DNA from: Chloroflexi bacterium RBG_16_57_11
GTDB lineage: Bacteria; Chloroflexota; Anaerolineae; Anaerolineales; UBA4823
Reading direction: 5' to 3'
Length of the DNA: 7,873 bases
NCBI GenBank assembly: GCA_001795165.1
Contig: MGNS01000058.1
Span: forward strand, 17,369-25,241
Shown here: positions 1 through 6,592 of the stretch, piece after piece
Position numbering within the stretch: position 1 is the first letter of the stretch
Layout of the letters: each line of letters starts with the position of its first letter
Made by a program: the position numbers and the translations under genes
Notes under the pieces: model-generated
What the model was told of the DNA's origin: nothing
Database searches by the model: none
Seen by the model: only the letters and a program-made list of their open reading frames with translations

Positions 1-1609
1 AGATGCGCGGCAGGTCGTCGGTAGCGATGCCGACTCCCGTATCCTGCACAGCGAAGATCACCAAATCGTCCTGAGTTTTTGCGCTTAGGCGAATGTCCCC
101 ACCCGAAGGGGTGAACTTTATGGCGTTGTGCAGCAGGTTGACGATGACCTGCTCCAGCCGGGTGGCGTCCGCCAGGACGGGCGGTAGGTCAATCGGGCAG
201 TCGATTTCCACCGTCAGCCCGGCGCGCTCTGCCTGCTCGTTAAGCCGCTCCACCGCTTTAGCGATCAGCTGTTCCGGAGGGGTGGGCGACATCTTCAGAG
301 GCACACGCCCCGATTCGATACGTGTCAGCTCTAAAAGCTCCTCCACGATCTGACCCAACGCATCGACTTCTGTCGCCATACGAGATAAAAACCTCTGCGC
401 CGCGGGCGGATCATCCAATGCGCTTTCCTGGAGGGTCTCGGTGAGGGCTTTGAGCGAGGCCAGCGGTGTGCGCAATTCATGCGAGATGTTGCTGACAAAG
501 TCCTGGCGCACCGTCTCCAGTCGGCGTAACCGGGTCAGGTTTTGGAATAGCAACAGGGTATTCTCCGGCAACGCAGCGCCGAGCGGGGTCGCCGTGGCCT
601 GCAAGTAAATCTGCCGAGCAGGGATCTCGATGGTGGTGGTCTGGGAGTCATTCAGCTTGCGGGAGGCAGCTAGCAGCTCATCGACCTGGTGGTGACGCAC
701 AACCTCGATCAATGAGTGCCCTTCGACCTCCGGATGGACGATATCGAACATGCTCACGGCCGCCGGGTTGATCAGTTGGATGCGGTTCTGCGGATCGACA
801 ATAATCACACCATCGGTCATCATCCCCAACACCGCAGCCATACGACTGCGCTCAGCTTCCAGCTCGGTGATGTCCGCCTGGAGCTCGATCGCCATATCGT
901 TAAACGTCCGTGTCAGCACACCGATTTCATCGTTCGAAGCCGGGATTAGCCGAGCGCTGAAATTACCTTGTCTCATCTGCCCGGTAGCCTGGATCAGGTC
1001 CTCTAATGGCCGGGTGGTACGGTTTACTATCCAGAGAGCCAAAAAAACCGCCAGCAGCGAGCCGATCAAGGCAGCGCTGATCAGAGAGCCTCGCAGGTTA
1101 TTTATCGTCTGATCGACTTGCTGCAAAGATAACGCAAAACGCATATACCCCAACGTTTCACCTTGTGCCCCGCCTTGTGCCCCGCGGATTGGCACTGCTA
1201 CGTACAGCATATCATAGCCCACTGTATCGCTATAGCGGATAGCTGAGCCGCGTCCGGTGTTACGCGCCTGGTTCACCTCCGGGCGGTGGGCGTGGTTATC
1301 CATCAGGGTCCGGTCGAAATCCGACTCCCCGACCACCTGTCCATCCGGGGCGATGATGGTTACCCGTGCTCCGATCAGCTCTGACCAGTGTTTCGCCAGG
1401 CGATCCAGTTCATCCGGAGGCGCTCCATCAGCCACCCGCCGAGCGATAGCGTCGCTTGCCAGCAACGCTTCGTTGGTCAGCTGCTGCTCCAGGTAGGCCT
1501 TGTAGTTGTTGGTCAAGAAAGACGACAGGTACAGACCGACCCCCACCATCAATGCAAGGATCAACAGGATATACGGGAAGGCGATGCGCCAGCGGATGCT
1601 TTTGAACAT
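1..1609 (-). CDS. Sensor histidine kinase, PhoR/WalK type (C-terminus cut by window edge)
   Basis: Membrane sensor kinase that would autophosphorylate on histidine and pass the phosphate to the response regulator encoded just upstream. Translating the minus strand from ATG 1609-1607 gives 536 open codons to the window edge. In order: TM1 about residues 7-32; an extracytoplasmic domain about 33-172 containing NHAHRPEV and IRYSDTVGYDMLYVAVPI, which resembles the PhoR-type sensor (from memory); TM2 about 173-196; HAMP about 197-248; PAS about 257-365; HisKA with the H-box NISHELRTPL and phospho-acceptor His377; then HATPase with N-box Asn495 (NLLHNAIKFTP) and G1 box DTGVGIA starting at Asp523. 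The rest of the ATPase domain and the stop lie outside. The start is fixed by GAGGGG 6 nt upstream and a 3-nt gap to the regulator. The family is certain, but the stimulus (phosphate, cell wall or redox) is not; no pst/phoU genes are in view. Confidence 0.95.
   Translation of the reverse strand, partial: MFKSIRWRIAFPYILLILALMVGVGLYLSSFLTNNYKAYLEQQLTNEALLASDAIARRVADGAPPDELDRLAKHWSELIGARVTIIAPDGQVVGESDFDRTLMDNHAHRPEVNQARNTGRGSAIRYSDTVGYDMLYVAVPIRGAQGGAQGETLGYMRFALSLQQVDQTINNLRGSLISAALIGSLLAVFLALWIVNRTTRPLEDLIQATGQMRQGNFSARLIPASNDEIGVLTRTFNDMAIELQADITELEAERSRMAAVLGMMTDGVIIVDPQNRIQLINPAAVSMFDIVHPEVEGHSLIEVVRHHQVDELLAASRKLNDSQTTTIEIPARQIYLQATATPLGAALPENTLLLFQNLTRLRRLETVRQDFVSNISHELRTPLASLKALTETLQESALDDPPAAQRFLSRMATEVDALGQIVEELLELTRIESGRVPLKMSPTPPEQLIAKAVERLNEQAERAGLTVEIDCPIDLPPVLADATRLEQVIVNLLHNAIKFTPSGGDIRLSAKTQDDLVIFAVQDTGVGIATDDLPRI
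1161..1184. repeat. 12-bp perfect tandem duplication inside the kinase sensor domain
   Basis: CCTTGTGCCCCG occurs twice back to back (1161-1172 and 1173-1184). On the coding (minus) strand it adds an in-frame four-residue repeat, giving GAQGGAQG at about residues 142-149, just after the conserved VAVPIR strand of the extracytoplasmic domain. A whole number of codons is duplicated, so the kinase frame is preserved. Probably a replication-slippage duplication in a surface loop. Confidence 0.8.
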
Positions 1610-1612
1610 GAA

Positions 1613-2317
1613 TTACCCCTCAAAGCGATACCCCGCGCCGCGTACGGTGACAATCCGCACTGGTTGAGCAGGATCCAGCTCGATTTTTTCCCGCAGCCAA
1701 CGCACGTGGACATCTACCGTACGGCTGCCGCCGCTGAAATCCCAACCCCACACCCGCTCCAGGATCAGCTCGCGGGTCAGCACATGGCCGCGATGACGGG
1801 CCAGGAAGAGTAACAGGTCATATTCCTTAGGTTTGAGTGAAAGGGGACGATCATCCAGGAGCACTTCACGCCGGGCGAGGTCCAGGGTCAGGTTGCCAAA
1901 TTTGATATTCTCGCGCGGCAGGATATCCTCGCTCTCCCGTTCCTCACGAATCAATCGCACACGCCGGAGCTGCGCCTTCACCCGCGCCAGAAACTCGCGC
2001 ATGCTGAACGGCTTGCTCATATAATCGTCCGCGCCCAGCTCCAGCCCAATCACCCTGTCGATTTCGTCGTCTCGGGCGGTCAGGATTAGAATCGGTGTGA
2101 TCATTTCCTGGCGCAGCATCCGGCACACCTCGAAGCCGTCCAGCTTTGGCAGCATCAGATCCAACACGATCAGATCCGGATGGAGCTCGCGCGCCATTTC
2201 CACTGCCGTAACGCCATCAGTAGCCGTGTGCACCTGGTAGTTTTGGCGAGTAAGGTTATATGTGAGGGTCTCCAATAAGGTGGGTTCGTCTTCAACGACC
2301 AGGATATTCTCGGACAT
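1613..2317 (-). CDS. OmpR/PhoB-family DNA-binding response regulator
   Basis: Cytoplasmic transcription factor of 234 residues, the usual family length. The N-terminal receiver domain (about 1-120) has the full phosphorylation set: acidic pair Glu9/Asp10, phospho-acceptor Asp53 (IVLDLMLP), Thr80 (LILTARD) and Lys102 (MSKPF). The C-terminal winged-helix domain (about 135-234) has the typical LSLKPKEYDLLLFLARHRG, RTVDVHVRWLREKIE and VRGAGYRFEG segments. The partner is the kinase starting 3 nt after its stop; the thiol protein ends 5 nt before its start. The ATG is preceded by only a weak Shine-Dalgarno (GGA), which fits coupling to the upstream gene. No key residue is missing. It is PhoP/PhoB-like in overall type, but the regulon is unknown. 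Confidence 0.96.
   Translation of the reverse strand: MSENILVVEDEPTLLETLTYNLTRQNYQVHTATDGVTAVEMARELHPDLIVLDLMLPKLDGFEVCRMLRQEMITPILILTARDDEIDRVIGLELGADDYMSKPFSMREFLARVKAQLRRVRLIREERESEDILPRENIKFGNLTLDLARREVLLDDRPLSLKPKEYDLLLFLARHRGHVLTRELILERVWGWDFSGGSRTVDVHVRWLREKIELDPAQPVRIVTVRGAGYRFEG
1616..1621 (-). promoter_or_regulatory. Ribosome binding site of the histidine kinase
   Basis: GAGGGG on the minus strand lies within the last codons of the response regulator gene, six bases (TAATTC) before the kinase ATG. The regulator's TAA stop falls between this site and the ATG, so ribosomes finishing the regulator can restart on the kinase. This supports translational coupling. Confidence 0.7.
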
Positions 2318-2322
2318 CGTGT

Positions 2323-2601
2323 TTATTCCAAAGAATGATCTGCAACTATTCTGTTATGATTCAGCTTACGCTCGAGCTGCGCGTTCGACGGCTCCACCAG
2401 AATGTCGCCATCCGGGAAGATGATTGTCGGCACGCTGCGCATGCCCTTATTTGTACCCTTAACGAATTGCTCGGCTTGCTCATCATCGTCGATGTCCACC
2501 CATCGATAATGCTGGCCGTTTCTGTCAAAGAATTTTCTGGCGCGGCGGCAATCCCAGCACCACTCCGTGGCGTAGATTGTAATGATGTTAGAATCAGGCA
2601 T
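2323..2601 (-). CDS. Glutaredoxin/mycoredoxin-like thiol-disulfide protein
   Basis: Small (92 aa) thioredoxin-fold protein expected to reduce disulfides or mixed disulfides in the cytoplasm. After a beta strand (IITIYAT) it has the redox motif C15-W-D-C18 followed by RRARKFF, then the WVDID strand, and the cis-proline motif SVPT (Pro58) with IIFPDGDILVEPSN after it. WCxDCRR together with VPTIIFPDG and VEPSN resembles actinobacterial and Chloroflexi mycoredoxin-like proteins (family recall). I chose ATG 2601 rather than the longer start at 2640 because GAGGAG lies 5 nt before it and the extra 13 residues do not look like the family. It is first in an apparent operon with the two-component system. 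The reductant (mycothiol, thioredoxin-like or other) cannot be told. Confidence 0.88.
   Translation of the reverse strand: MPDSNIITIYATEWCWDCRRARKFFDRNGQHYRWVDIDDDEQAEQFVKGTNKGMRSVPTIIFPDGDILVEPSNAQLERKLNHNRIVADHSLE
2586..2594 (+). promoter_or_regulatory. Candidate extended -10 promoter for the DUF72-ctaA transcript
   Basis: TG-T-TAGAAT is an extended -10-like element: TAGAAT matches TATAAT in five of six positions and is preceded by TGN. A start of transcription 6-7 bases after the box would fall on or right beside ATG 2600, making the mRNA leaderless. That fits the lack of a Shine-Dalgarno there (only CAGG one base from the ATG). No convincing -35 is seen 17 bp upstream, as is common for extended -10 promoters. 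Short A/T motifs can arise by chance, so this is an inference. Confidence 0.4.
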
Positions 2602-3448
2602 GTTTTCTCCTCGGTATGCACCAGAATGGTATATCGGCACGATGGGCTTCAGCTATGCCGAATGGAACGGCGTGTTCTACCCCGATGATTTACCTATGCA
2701 TCGACGCCTGGGATATTATAGCCGTATTTTTAACGCGGTAGAGATTGATTCGACTTTCTACGGCACGCCTCGCCCTGAAACCGTGCGCTCCTGGGCAGCA
2801 TCCACGCCGCCTGAGTTTCGTTTTTCGGTAAAGGTGCCCCGCCTGCTCACCCATGAGGCCGGGTTGGTCGGCGTCATGGACGAGCTGCCCCGGTTCATCC
2901 ATACGGTTCAGCTCTTGGAGGATAAGCTTGGCGCCATCCTGTTCCAGCTCCCACCTTCGTTCAGGCCGGACCGCTTGCCGGCTCTCCAGGCCTGCCTGGC
3001 TGGACTTCCCGGTGGCATTCGTTACGCGGTTGAGATTCGCCACCAGTCGTGGTACACTGCTGAAATTGAGACCCCTGAAGACCCACCTGGCGAGCCAGCC
3101 CTGGCGCAAATGCTGCGCGAGGTCGGCGTCTGTTGGGCGGCGACGGAGTACCCGCACCTGCCCCGCCGCATCTACCCCACCGCCGATTTCCTGTATTTGC
3201 GCTGGATCGGCCAGCACGGGACTTTCCCGCGCCACGATCAGGAGCGCATCGACCGGACGGTGGAGCTTCGCCACTGGGGACAGATTCTGCAAAGCGCTCA
3301 GAGTGAAATCGAAGAGCGACTGATGATCTTTGGCTTTTTCAACAATGATTATGCCGGTTTTGCCGCTGGTACGGCGAACCGTTTCAAGGAGCTGTCGGGC
3401 TTGCCGGCGAGCCCGTTCCTTCCCCCACAACAGGGCAAGCTGTTTTAA
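2600..3448 (+). CDS. DUF72 (YecE-like) family protein
   Basis: Member of the DUF72/YecE family, predicted TIM-barrel-like soluble proteins of unknown biochemical role. From ATG 2600 it has 282 residues. Family signatures in order: YIGTMGFSYAEWNGVFYP near the N-terminus, NAVEIDSTFYGTP, RFSVKVPRLLTHE, GAILFQLPPSF, YAVEIRHQSW, FLYLRWIGQHG, and FFNNDYAGFAAGTANRF near the C-terminus. Length is normal and the family landmarks I know are intact. An in-frame ATG pair at 2582/2585 could add six residues, but neither start has a good ribosome site. ATG 2600 puts the protein close to the conserved YIGT strand and just after a possible extended -10 box. ctaA follows after 16 nt, so the two are probably co-transcribed. 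No function can be assigned from context. Confidence 0.93.
   Translation: MFSPRYAPEWYIGTMGFSYAEWNGVFYPDDLPMHRRLGYYSRIFNAVEIDSTFYGTPRPETVRSWAASTPPEFRFSVKVPRLLTHEAGLVGVMDELPRFIHTVQLLEDKLGAILFQLPPSFRPDRLPALQACLAGLPGGIRYAVEIRHQSWYTAEIETPEDPPGEPALAQMLREVGVCWAATEYPHLPRRIYPTADFLYLRWIGQHGTFPRHDQERIDRTVELRHWGQILQSAQSEIEERLMIFGFFNNDYAGFAAGTANRFKELSGLPASPFLPPQQGKLF
2607..2612 (-). promoter_or_regulatory. Ribosome binding site deciding the thiol-protein start
   Basis: A perfect GAGGAG on the minus strand, spaced five bases (AAAAC) from ATG 2601-2599. It selects this start over an in-frame ATG 39 nt upstream, which has no comparable site. The site lies within the first codons of the plus-strand DUF72 gene. 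Confidence 0.8.
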
Positions 3449-3464
3449 TGGATGGAATCGTACA

Positions 3465-4427
3465 ATGACCAGAACCCGCTTTTCGATCTACGCCTGGGTA
3501 GTCCTTGCTTTCAACCTGCTGGTAATTCTCTGGGGCGTTTATGTGCGCGCTACCGGCTCGGGAGCAGGCTGCGGCAGCCACTGGCCGCTGTGCAACGGTG
3601 TGCTGGTGCCGCGCCAGGCACAGGTTGAGACCATGGTTGAGTTCATCCACCGGCTGACCAGCGGATTGTCATTCCTCCTGGTGCTTATCCTGGTGGTGTG
3701 GGCGTTTCGCTCTCACCCCAAAGGCCACCCGGTTCGGCTGGGCGCAACGCTCTCGATGTTCTTCATCATCACCGAAGCGCTGGTTGGCGCTGGGCTAGTG
3801 CTGTTAGGCTGGACGGCTGACGACCAGTCGACCGGGCGAGTGATATCGATTTCGGTCCACCTGGTCAACACCTTCCTGCTACTGGCGGCGCTGACGTTAA
3901 CCGCCTGGTGGGGTTCCGGCGGTGAGCGCATCGTGCTGCGTGGCCAGGGTATTTCAGTCTGGCTGTTCGCCCTTGGTTTCCTGGGTGTGCTCCTCCTGGG
4001 CGTCTCCGGCGCGATTACCGCCCTGGGCGACACCCTGTTCCCTGCCGGATCACTGCGCGAAGGTATTGCTCAGGATTTCGTCCCCACCGCTCACTTCTTG
4101 GTCCGATTGCGCGCCTGGCACCCGTTGATCGCCATGCTCAACGGCCTGTACCTGCTCTTCCTGGGCGGGCTGATTTACCAGTTTCGCGCCACGCCGCGCA
4201 TCCAGCACCTGGCGCTTACCCTGGGGGCGCTCTTCATGGCACAGTTGGTAGCGGGGATGATCAACCTGGTGCTGCTTGCTCCGGTGTGGATGCAGCTTGT
4301 CCACCTGCTGCTGGCGGACCTGGTATGGATCGCCCTGGTACTGCTGGCTGCGGCCAACTTTGGTGAAAGCGAGCTGCGCCAGAACCTGCCTGTACCTGCC
4401 ACTCGCCGTAGCATGAAAACCGTTTAA
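3465..4427 (+). CDS. ctaA: Heme A synthase (COX15/CtaA family)
   Basis: Integral membrane enzyme that oxidises the C8 methyl of heme O to the formyl group of heme A, the cofactor of aa3-type cytochrome oxidases. The 320 residues form about eight membrane helices, as usual for the family. Key features: VRATGSGAGCGSHWPLC with the paired Cys36 and Cys43 in the first external loop, Glu59 and His62 in EFIHRL, His132 in VHLVNT, His219 in AWHPLIA and His280 in VHLLLADLVW, so the four heme-ligand histidines and cysteine pair are present. ATG 3465 was chosen because TGGAA lies 7 nt upstream and the protein then starts directly at TM1. A longer frame from 3330 would run through the end of the DUF72 gene. 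No ctaB (heme O synthase) or oxidase subunit gene is adjacent; heme O must be supplied from elsewhere. Confidence 0.94.
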   Translation: MTRTRFSIYAWVVLAFNLLVILWGVYVRATGSGAGCGSHWPLCNGVLVPRQAQVETMVEFIHRLTSGLSFLLVLILVVWAFRSHPKGHPVRLGATLSMFFIITEALVGAGLVLLGWTADDQSTGRVISISVHLVNTFLLLAALTLTAWWGSGGERIVLRGQGISVWLFALGFLGVLLLGVSGAITALGDTLFPAGSLREGIAQDFVPTAHFLVRLRAWHPLIAMLNGLYLLFLGGLIYQFRATPRIQHLALTLGALFMAQLVAGMINLVLLAPVWMQLVHLLLADLVWIALVLLAAANFGESELRQNLPVPATRRSMKTV

Positions 4428-4434
4428 TTGACGT

Positions 4435-4500
4435 AACCACAGAGACACACAGCTCATGGAATAATTTATTAATTCTCTGTGACTCCGTGACTCTGTGGTT
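4435..4500. repeat. Palindromic intergenic repeat built of CTCTGTGG-type octamers
   Basis: The spacer between ctaA and ligA (4428-4545, 118 bp) contains an exact 10-bp inverted repeat: AACCACAGAG at 4435-4444 and CTCTGTGGTT at 4491-4500. Next to the right arm are three head-to-tail 8-mers: CTCTGTGA (4475-4482), CTCCGTGA (4483-4490) and CTCTGTGG (4491-4498). The left arm holds the complementary CCACAGAG followed by a degenerate ACACACAG. The AT-rich centre includes a small palindrome, AATAA-T-TTATT (4460-4470). As RNA it would form a long imperfect hairpin. From memory, CACAGAG/CTCTGTGG palindromes are scattered between genes in many environmental bacteria, so a REP- or MITE-like dispersed element is likely. 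No transposase is present. No T-run follows the right arm, so a classical intrinsic terminator is not supported. Confidence 0.75.
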
Positions 4501-4535
4501 AAATTATCTGATTGGCAAAAGTCATCGTTTGTAAC

Positions 4536-4541
4536 GGAAGG
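4536..4541 (+). promoter_or_regulatory. ligA: Ribosome binding site of ligA
   Basis: GGAAGG lies four bases before ATG 4546. It supports this start over the in-frame GTG at 4495, which lies within the palindromic repeat and has no comparable site. Confidence 0.65.
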
Positions 4542-4545
4542 CATT

Positions 4546-6576
4546 ATGACCGACACAACCTCTCCAACCCGGCTGCGCCTGGAGCAATTGCGGGACGAAA
4601 TCCACTTTCACAACTACCGCTATCATGTATTGGACACCCCGGTGATCAGCGACTATGAGTTCGATCGGTTGTTGGCCGAATTGCGCCAGATCGAGGCCGA
4701 AAATCCGGAGTGGGTCACGCCCGATTCGCCCACCCAGCGCGTGGGCAGCCAGCCAGCCGCCCGCTTCGACAAGGTACGCCACCCTGGTCCCATCCTAAGC
4801 CTGGCTAATGCCTTTTCCGTCCAGGATGTTTACGCATGGAACGAGCGCATTACTCGCATCGATGAGCGGGTCGCGCAAGCCGATTATGTCGTCGAGCCGA
4901 AGATCGATGGCCTCTCGGTGGTGCTGCATTACCGCAATGGTATCTTCATCCTGGGGGCGACGCGTGGCGATGGAGAGGTGGGTGAGGAGGTCACCACCAA
5001 CCTGCGCACTGTTCGTTCTGTGCCTCTGCGCCTGCCGGTCGACCCGGCTGGTCCGCCTGCGCCTGCGTATCTGGTGGTGCGTGGCGAAGTTTTCATGAAC
5101 ATCGCTGACTTCGACGCCCTCAACCGTCGGCTGGAGCAAGCCGGTGAGAAGGCCTACCTCAACCCACGCAACACCGCCGCCGGTTCGCTGCGCCAGCTTG
5201 ACCCGGCGCTGACCGCCTCCCGACCGCTCAACCTGCTCACTTACCAGATCGTCTCGATCGATGGGCAGGCGCCTGTCACACAGTGGGAAACATTAGCTTT
5301 CCTGCGTGCGTTGGGCTTCCCTGTCTCAAAAGAAGCCAGCCATCAACCCACGTTGGATGCTGCCATGGTCGAAGTCCAGTCCTGGGAATTCCGCCGCAGT
5401 TCCTTGCCTTTCGAGGCGGATGGCATGGTGATCAAGCTCAACGACCTGGTGCTGGCGCGCGATCTAGGCTTTGTAGGCAAAGATCCGCGCGGGGCGATCG
5501 CCTTCAAGTTCCCTGCCCAGGAGGTCACCACCAAATTACTGGATATCGGCGTCAACGTCGGGCGCACCGGTGTGCTTACACCCTACGCGATGCTCGAGCC
5601 GGTGGATATCGGAGGGGTGATCGTCAAGCAGGCCACCTTGCATAATTTCGACTACATTGCCGAGAAGGACATCCGCGTAGGCGACCGGGTGCGTGTCAAG
5701 CGCGCCGGTGAGGTCATCCCTTACGTCATCGGGCCGGTAGTCGAGCTGCGCAGCGGAGTGGAGAGCGTCTACCAGCCGCCTACGGCCTGCCCTACCTGTG
5801 GCGAGCCGGTGGAGAACCTCTCCGGTGAGGTGGCCTGGTACTGCGTCAACGCTGCCTGCCCGGCGCAATTGATCCGGGTGCTGGAACACTTCGTCTCGCG
5901 CGGCGCAATGGATATCGTCGGGTTGGGTATAAAGATCGTCGAGCAGTTGATCGATAGCGGGCTGGTGCACGATGTAGCCGACCTGTACACCCTGCGGCGT
6001 GAAGATCTTCTCGCGCTGGAAGGCTTTGCCGAGAAGAAGGCCGACAACCTGCTGGCCGCAATCGACGCCTCGCGCGGTCAGTCGCTGGCCCGGCTGGTCA
6101 CCGCCCTGGGCGTACGCGGCGTCGGCGAGGTGATGGCCGCCGACCTGGCACGCTTCTTCCCCGATCTGGAGGCCCTGTCACGCGCCAGCCTGGAAAATCT
6201 GCAAACCATCGAAGGCGTCGGTCCGAATACCGCCCAGGCGATTGTGGACTGGTTCGAGCGGCCCGCCAACCGACAGGTGATCGGCAAGCTGCACACAGCC
6301 GGCGTCTGGCCTCAGGCGGTATCTCCCACGGAGCCCGTAGGCGAGCAACCGCTGGCCGGTATGACTTTCGTCATCACCGGAACCTTGCCAACGCTTTCGC
6401 GCGACCAGGCCAAGGAATACATCCAGGCGCATGGCGGTAAAGTGACCGATTCGGTCAGCAAAAAAACCAGCTATCTGGTGGCCGGCGAGGCCGCAGGGTC
6501 AAAGCTGGCCAAAGCGCAGGAACTGGGCGTGCCGGTCCTGGATGAGGCGGGTTTGAGGAAGATGGGTGGGAATTAA
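4546..6576 (+). CDS. ligA: NAD-dependent DNA ligase LigA
   Basis: Cytoplasmic enzyme that seals nicks in DNA during replication and repair using NAD+ as adenylate donor. At 676 residues it is full length. In order: the NAD-binding Ia domain (about 5-70) with YHVLDTPVISDYEFD; the adenylation domain with catalytic Lys119 in VEPKIDGLSV and downstream TRGDGEVGE, RGEVFM, LNPRNTAAGSLRQLD and ADGMVIKLND; the OB fold, including NVGRTGVLTPYA and ATLHNFDYI; a four-cysteine zinc finger (Cys415, Cys418, Cys433, Cys438); helix-hairpin-helix repeats (GLGIKIVEQL, LEGFAEKKADNL, LGVRGVGEV, IEGVGPNTAQAI); and a C-terminal BRCT domain (about 603-673, LAGMTFVITGTLP). No domain is missing. It stands after the palindromic spacer. 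A membrane-protein gene follows after 16 nt without an evident terminator. Confidence 0.98.
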   Translation: MTDTTSPTRLRLEQLRDEIHFHNYRYHVLDTPVISDYEFDRLLAELRQIEAENPEWVTPDSPTQRVGSQPAARFDKVRHPGPILSLANAFSVQDVYAWNERITRIDERVAQADYVVEPKIDGLSVVLHYRNGIFILGATRGDGEVGEEVTTNLRTVRSVPLRLPVDPAGPPAPAYLVVRGEVFMNIADFDALNRRLEQAGEKAYLNPRNTAAGSLRQLDPALTASRPLNLLTYQIVSIDGQAPVTQWETLAFLRALGFPVSKEASHQPTLDAAMVEVQSWEFRRSSLPFEADGMVIKLNDLVLARDLGFVGKDPRGAIAFKFPAQEVTTKLLDIGVNVGRTGVLTPYAMLEPVDIGGVIVKQATLHNFDYIAEKDIRVGDRVRVKRAGEVIPYVIGPVVELRSGVESVYQPPTACPTCGEPVENLSGEVAWYCVNAACPAQLIRVLEHFVSRGAMDIVGLGIKIVEQLIDSGLVHDVADLYTLRREDLLALEGFAEKKADNLLAAIDASRGQSLARLVTALGVRGVGEVMAADLARFFPDLEALSRASLENLQTIEGVGPNTAQAIVDWFERPANRQVIGKLHTAGVWPQAVSPTEPVGEQPLAGMTFVITGTLPTLSRDQAKEYIQAHGGKVTDSVSKKTSYLVAGEAAGSKLAKAQELGVPVLDEAGLRKMGGN

Positions 6577-6581
6577 ACAAT

Positions 6582-6586
6582 AGGGA
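6582..6586 (+). promoter_or_regulatory. Ribosome binding site of the downstream membrane protein
   Basis: AGGGA, six bases before TTG 6593, decides the non-ATG start of the next gene. The same frame is closed by TAG at 6581-6583, so no earlier start than 6584 is possible. The site lies in the 16-nt gap after ligA. Confidence 0.6.
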
Positions 6587-6592
6587 TGTCAA

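Noticed and set aside
93..1496. Plus-strand open frames opposite the kinase (93-353, 716-949, 750-1112, 1257-1496)
   Set aside because: The opposite strand carries an uninterrupted kinase with every expected motif. The plus-strand products are low-complexity Ser/Arg-rich or unrecognisable shadows.
2690..3430. 246-codon minus-strand frame opposite the DUF72 gene
   Set aside because: The plus frame has clear DUF72 signatures. The minus product shows no family motif and is Arg/Gln-rich, as expected for the antisense of a GC-rich gene.
3330..3464. Longer N-terminus for heme A synthase starting at 3330
   Set aside because: It would overlap the DUF72 gene by over 100 bp and add an Arg/Ser-rich tail not seen in CtaA; ATG 3465 has its own ribosome site.
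4428..4433. TTGACG as a -35 box for ligA
   Set aside because: It matches five of six bases, but no acceptable -10 lies 16-18 bp downstream; that stretch is the left arm of the repeat.
4475..4498. Short CRISPR-like array of CTCTGTGA units
   Set aside because: The units are 8 bp, directly adjacent with no spacers, and belong to an inverted repeat.
4435..4510. Intrinsic terminator after ctaA
   Set aside because: The hairpin is imperfect with a long AT-rich loop, and the right arm is followed by TTAAATTATC rather than a T-run.
4495..4545. Longer LigA start at GTG 4495
   Set aside because: It starts within the palindromic repeat, has no ribosome site and adds 17 residues outside the family; ATG 4546 is preceded by GGAAGG.
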